Source: Liolophura sinensis (Eukaryota; Mollusca; Polyplacophora; Chitonida; Chitonidae). From it: 64,000 nt of DNA. The notes beneath the pieces were generated by a model. It was not told the origin of the DNA and did not search any database. It saw only the letters and a list, made by a program, of their open reading frames with translations. A program made the translations under genes and the position numbers. Location of the stretch: the NCBI RefSeq assembly GCF_032854445.1, contig NC_088301.1, forward strand, positions 35,205,187-35,269,186, read 5' to 3'. This document shows, piece after piece, positions 60,600-64,000 of this stretch (its first letter is position 1; each line of letters opens with the position of its first letter).

Positions 60600-63368
60600 G
60601 GAGATCGAACGTACACAGCGGAAAGTATTTAAAGTTTTATTTGTAAAAAGAGTAGGCTTTGCCAAGTTCATGATGTTAGAGAAAACGACAAGCCTGTGTA
60701 ATCTGATTTGTGATATGTCACAAACTTATGATTTCGTGACGAAAGACTACACATTTGCCACATAATCTGATCGCTGCGATTACCAAAATCAAGAACAGGT
60801 TCATGTTATCAGGGACCAAAACGCTCGAGGAATGGTGCTTGAGCCCGTAAAATTTGTGTTCAAACATTCTTATCACATGTGGAAACAATTATTTACACAC
60901 AATGGAGAAGGAACAAATGTTTTTGCGGACATTAATGTTACATTTTAGTGCTTGGCTCCAGGGATCTTTAAACGTTACTGTTCCTCTGTGTATTTGTTCA
61001 CTCTTGATATAACACGAACAATTCACCTTTATACCGGCGTCACCAGTGACACTAGCTACATGCGTGCGATGAATAACGATATTTTCTCCATGCGTGATTC
61101 GAAAGATAAAAACTATGTAGTGCGGAACAGAGAAATTCCAAATACAACTAACCTAGACAGCAAATGTTGTGTAACATTTAATAAATGAGCTCCATCTTGA
61201 CTCCATTTGACCGATTATGGGTCATCTTAATGTCCCATTATCCGCTTTTTTTCCGGTCCTTTACTTGAATCAGCCGATGACCTTGGCGGTGCGCAGTGAA
61301 GCCTGTGAAACCAAGCCATAAACAAAGCACACTGGCCTAAGCTTGGTCCTTATATTGGTAGAATCTCATATGGTCAATCTGTAATAGCATAGAAAAATTA
61401 CGTTGATCCAAAAAAAGCAAAAACACAATAAAGTGCAACACTGTCTTATTAAAGAAACCGAGTTAGTTAACTCCTGTTGAGTGATAATAAATTGGAATAA
61501 TATATGCAACGTGAGCCGCCATACCGCAGCGGTAGTCTTGACCTGTCCCAGTATTAACTTCAAGTACAATTCTTATCAATAGTGGCACTCTACAGTACTT
61601 TACATCTGTGCGAAATTCGCTGGTCTGTAGGGATAAACATTTTTACCGGGCGTTGGTTACCTTTTTACCCTCAACATCCAGTCAGAAACCTACAAACACC
61701 TTAATTATTTAGAGATTTGTTACAGATCCTCGACCAACATGCAGCTTCTGTCATGGACACAGTGCTCACGACAGACGCCACTTTTTACTAGTCCATTACA
61801 ATTTGTCATAGATCATGCTCCACCTAAGGCTGTCTTCACTTTTTACCATTAAGGTGATGTCTGAAACTAAAGATAAGTGTCAGAAAGTGTTTTATCTTTC
61901 TTTTATGTCCATGCCAGCAGGTTGATATTTTTTCTTTTGCCACAAGCACTTCACTAAAGAGTGCGAAGCCCACTCAAAACATCGTGATGTGACACATCTT
62001 GAGGAGAGTGTATACGCAACATTCACAACACCAATAATCAATTCTCAGATGGCCCTGAATGAGTTGTTTGGTGAAAATATACTTGGAGAAAGTTTGAAAC
62101 AATAAGGGCAAAAAATACCATTTTATAACGTTCTATACTACATTGATGGCATTTACTTTAAACATTAAGACAATCTTTTTCGAAAGCCTCTCCCTAGTTT
62201 AATTCCCACGGCCACTAGAGATTTGTTCGCAGGCTACCTTTGATACAATGGTAATGATTTAACCATTACATCGACTGTATGTTGCAACGTCACTTAAGAG
62301 TGTCGAGTGTGTTATGTCGTATCCGATGTTTTATGCGAATACACCAGTTACACAGATAAAGGTATGACGCTAGACACGTTAAAGAAACGTTTAAAAATAT
62401 CATTAAGGCAGCGTCTTTATAAGTGCAATGTATCAATGTACATCGCTTTAAATATTTTACAGTCCAGTAATGGTTATAAATATAACTTTACTTTTGAACT
62501 GCAAAAAAATCTCATATCATAAGGGGTCGTATCGATGCATTAACAGTCTCTGATGTGGAGTGGTGATGAAATAGAGAACGCAACGCGGGTTAACGCAAGG
62601 GACATGGAACAACACGATGTGATAACAATATCAGTGAGATGATGTTTTATAACAGAAACAGTAGAGCTGCACTCAAAATAAAAGAAGCATCCAGTGTTAC
62701 ACAAAAAGATCCATATAGCTCAGGTACTCCATTTATTTATCGATCATGAAGGTATCCACCTGATTACAACTGTCTTGCAACTCTACATATAACTGTACTC
62801 CCAAGTTTTAAAATGTAATTTCCCTTGGTGCTTTACGTTGCGCTTCGACTTCTCGCTCAGTAAGATTAGACAGTATTGTTGCCTGATAGCATTAATGTGT
62901 ATCCGTACAGAGCAATTCTCATAGGAACCACGGGGGATTAATACACATTAATTGGGCTGTAAATCAGAAGCAATCTAGTCCTTGCACCAGAACAGTACCT
63001 AAATGATATGAGTTGACTCACCACCTGATGGAATCTACATATATATGTAATAGGCAGTCTAAGACTGTTTTTCATCAAAATATTCTTTCTAAACCTTAAA
63101 ATGTAGACAGTAAATTATGATTTATTTTCGGGGAAAGTAAATGGCCGTGGTGTTTTGAGTTGTCTTCTGTAATCATGAAGACCTGATACCCAAGACACAT
63201 ACATATGTATAAGGCAACGCACAACGACGTCTCGTAATACTGTTTGTTCATATCTCCATAGGTCAAAGCCTTAATAATATCATCTCGAAGTGAAAAACAT
63301 ATTCAATGTAATTAAATGTTTATACTGAATAATGTTTTTTTCCAATGTCTAGATTCTTCTTATTTTAG
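60600..63368. other. Stretch with no recognised gene
   Basis: Open frames at 60952-61188, 61366-61569 and 62307-62522 resemble no known protein and lack splice support. I saw no repeat of note. Confidence 0.5.
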
Positions 63369-63451
63369 CTAATTCATTTCTGGCGCTTACCATCTTTGGG
63401 GAGTCTGAGCTGCTAGCCGATATTCACGACACGCTCATCATTATGATCAAG
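63369..63451 (+). CDS. Candidate small internal exon, unidentified protein
   Basis: An 83-base segment between a strong acceptor (TAGATTCTTCTTATTTTAG, ending at 63368) and a donor (AAG|GTTTGT). Two frames contain stops. The third, entered in phase 2, is fully open for 27 codons and reads like real protein: LALTIFGESELLADIH then DTLIIMIK, partly hydrophobic. A minus-strand donor-like sequence also overlaps it, but no minus frame stays open across the segment. I do not recognise the family. If real, a gene on the plus strand extends beyond the right edge or ends nearby. Confidence 0.3.
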
Positions 63452-63711
63452 GTTTGTTTGTTTAATGCAATCCGGGTAATCAGAAACCGTTTTGATCCTT
63501 TAGAAGTCGGACAAAGGAAACCATACAACCAGCTCCCTTTAACGTACATAACATGAACCATAAATAACTCAAGTAGATCATGTTTCGTCCACGCTTTTGG
63601 GGACTCCCCAGAAGAATAAAGTCACACGCAATTATCTCACAAAGAGTGTCTTTGAAGTATGACCACCGCCTCTGTCCAAAAACACGATTGACAGATTTCT
63701 TCTTATTTCAG

Positions 63712-63759
63712 ATAAGTAGAATAACCAAACTTACCCAGCTCAATAAAGATCACATATAA
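63712..63759 (+). CDS. Possible terminal exon following the candidate exon at 63369
   Basis: Begins after an excellent acceptor (TTTCTTCTTATTTCAG, ending 63711). Entered in the phase left by the preceding candidate exon, it reads 15 codons (ISRITKLTQLNKDHI) to a TAA at 63757-63759. Very short, with no family recognised. The acceptor alone may be fortuitous. Confidence 0.15.
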   Translation: MSRITKLTQLNKDHI

Positions 63760-64000
63760 AATTCCAAGAGTTTAAAAATTTGTAGAATATGTGCCAGACT
63801 GGAGTCAGACATAGATAGACATTTTGGCATAGATAGCTTCAAGATAGAAACTTATAACGAGTATCGAGTTTCAACATCAAATATTAGTTAATACTCCGTG
63901 TGTTCACACTAATTTGCCGCGACGCATTTGGATTTCTTTCAAAAACGTACCAACGCCCAAATCACACCTTTAGTAATATAGAGGAGGCCAATACTTCCAT

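Overview
The window is AT-rich, gene-poor eukaryotic DNA. It contains split exons with GT/AG borders, long introns, (AT)n and (AC)n microsatellites, tRNA-derived SINEs, Penelope-like retroelements and Tc1-type transposons. The combination of an orexin/allatotropin-type neuropeptide receptor, a Penelope-like element with an upstream GIY-YIG endonuclease, and SINEs that I recall from molluscan genomes suggests a lophotrochozoan, most likely a mollusc. The species cannot be named from sequence alone.

Left end (1-9.3 kb, minus strand): three coding exons of a rhodopsin-family GPCR of the orexin/allatotropin receptor group. Exon 1 (8776-9141) holds the N-terminus, TM1, TM2 and the start of TM3. 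Exon 2 (3769-4138) holds the rest of TM3, TM4 and TM5. Exon 3 (28-145) holds the end of the third intracellular loop and TM6. Intron phases 0, 1 and 2 join them into one open frame of 284 residues. TM7 and the tail lie beyond the left edge. Three tiny upstream ORFs sit just before the start codon. A GC-richer, ATG-poor segment ending in a CAG|GTAAGT donor at 35965 on the same strand is a candidate leader exon, either of this gene or of an unseen one.

Middle (9.3-49 kb): intron or intergenic DNA with no gene I can identify. It carries microsatellites, a 43-bp minisatellite split by a SINE (18.2-19.1 kb), SINE copies and tails, fragments of a Penelope-like element (26.5-27.4 and 29.8-30.0 kb), and a decayed Tc1 element beside a second SINE type (42.2-43.2 kb).

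Right part (49-61 kb): the mobile-element core. A Penelope-like retroelement (about 50.9-53.8 kb, plus strand) has an intact 367-codon GIY-YIG endonuclease ORF upstream of a broken reverse transcriptase, the permuted order described for Naiad elements. It is followed at 53978-55479 by a nearly intact 1502-bp Tc1-type transposon with perfect 29-bp inverted repeats, TA target duplication, DD34E residues and one premature stop. Further Penelope-like fragments lie at 49.6, 57.6 and 60.1-60.6 kb.

Right edge (63.4-63.8 kb): one, perhaps two, small exon-like segments on the plus strand, unidentified.

I found no operon, CRISPR array, rRNA or functional tRNA gene. I saw nothing I would call a new biological system. 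The most notable items are the permuted Penelope-like element, the near-intact Tc1 copy and the receptor's long, uORF-bearing 5' side.
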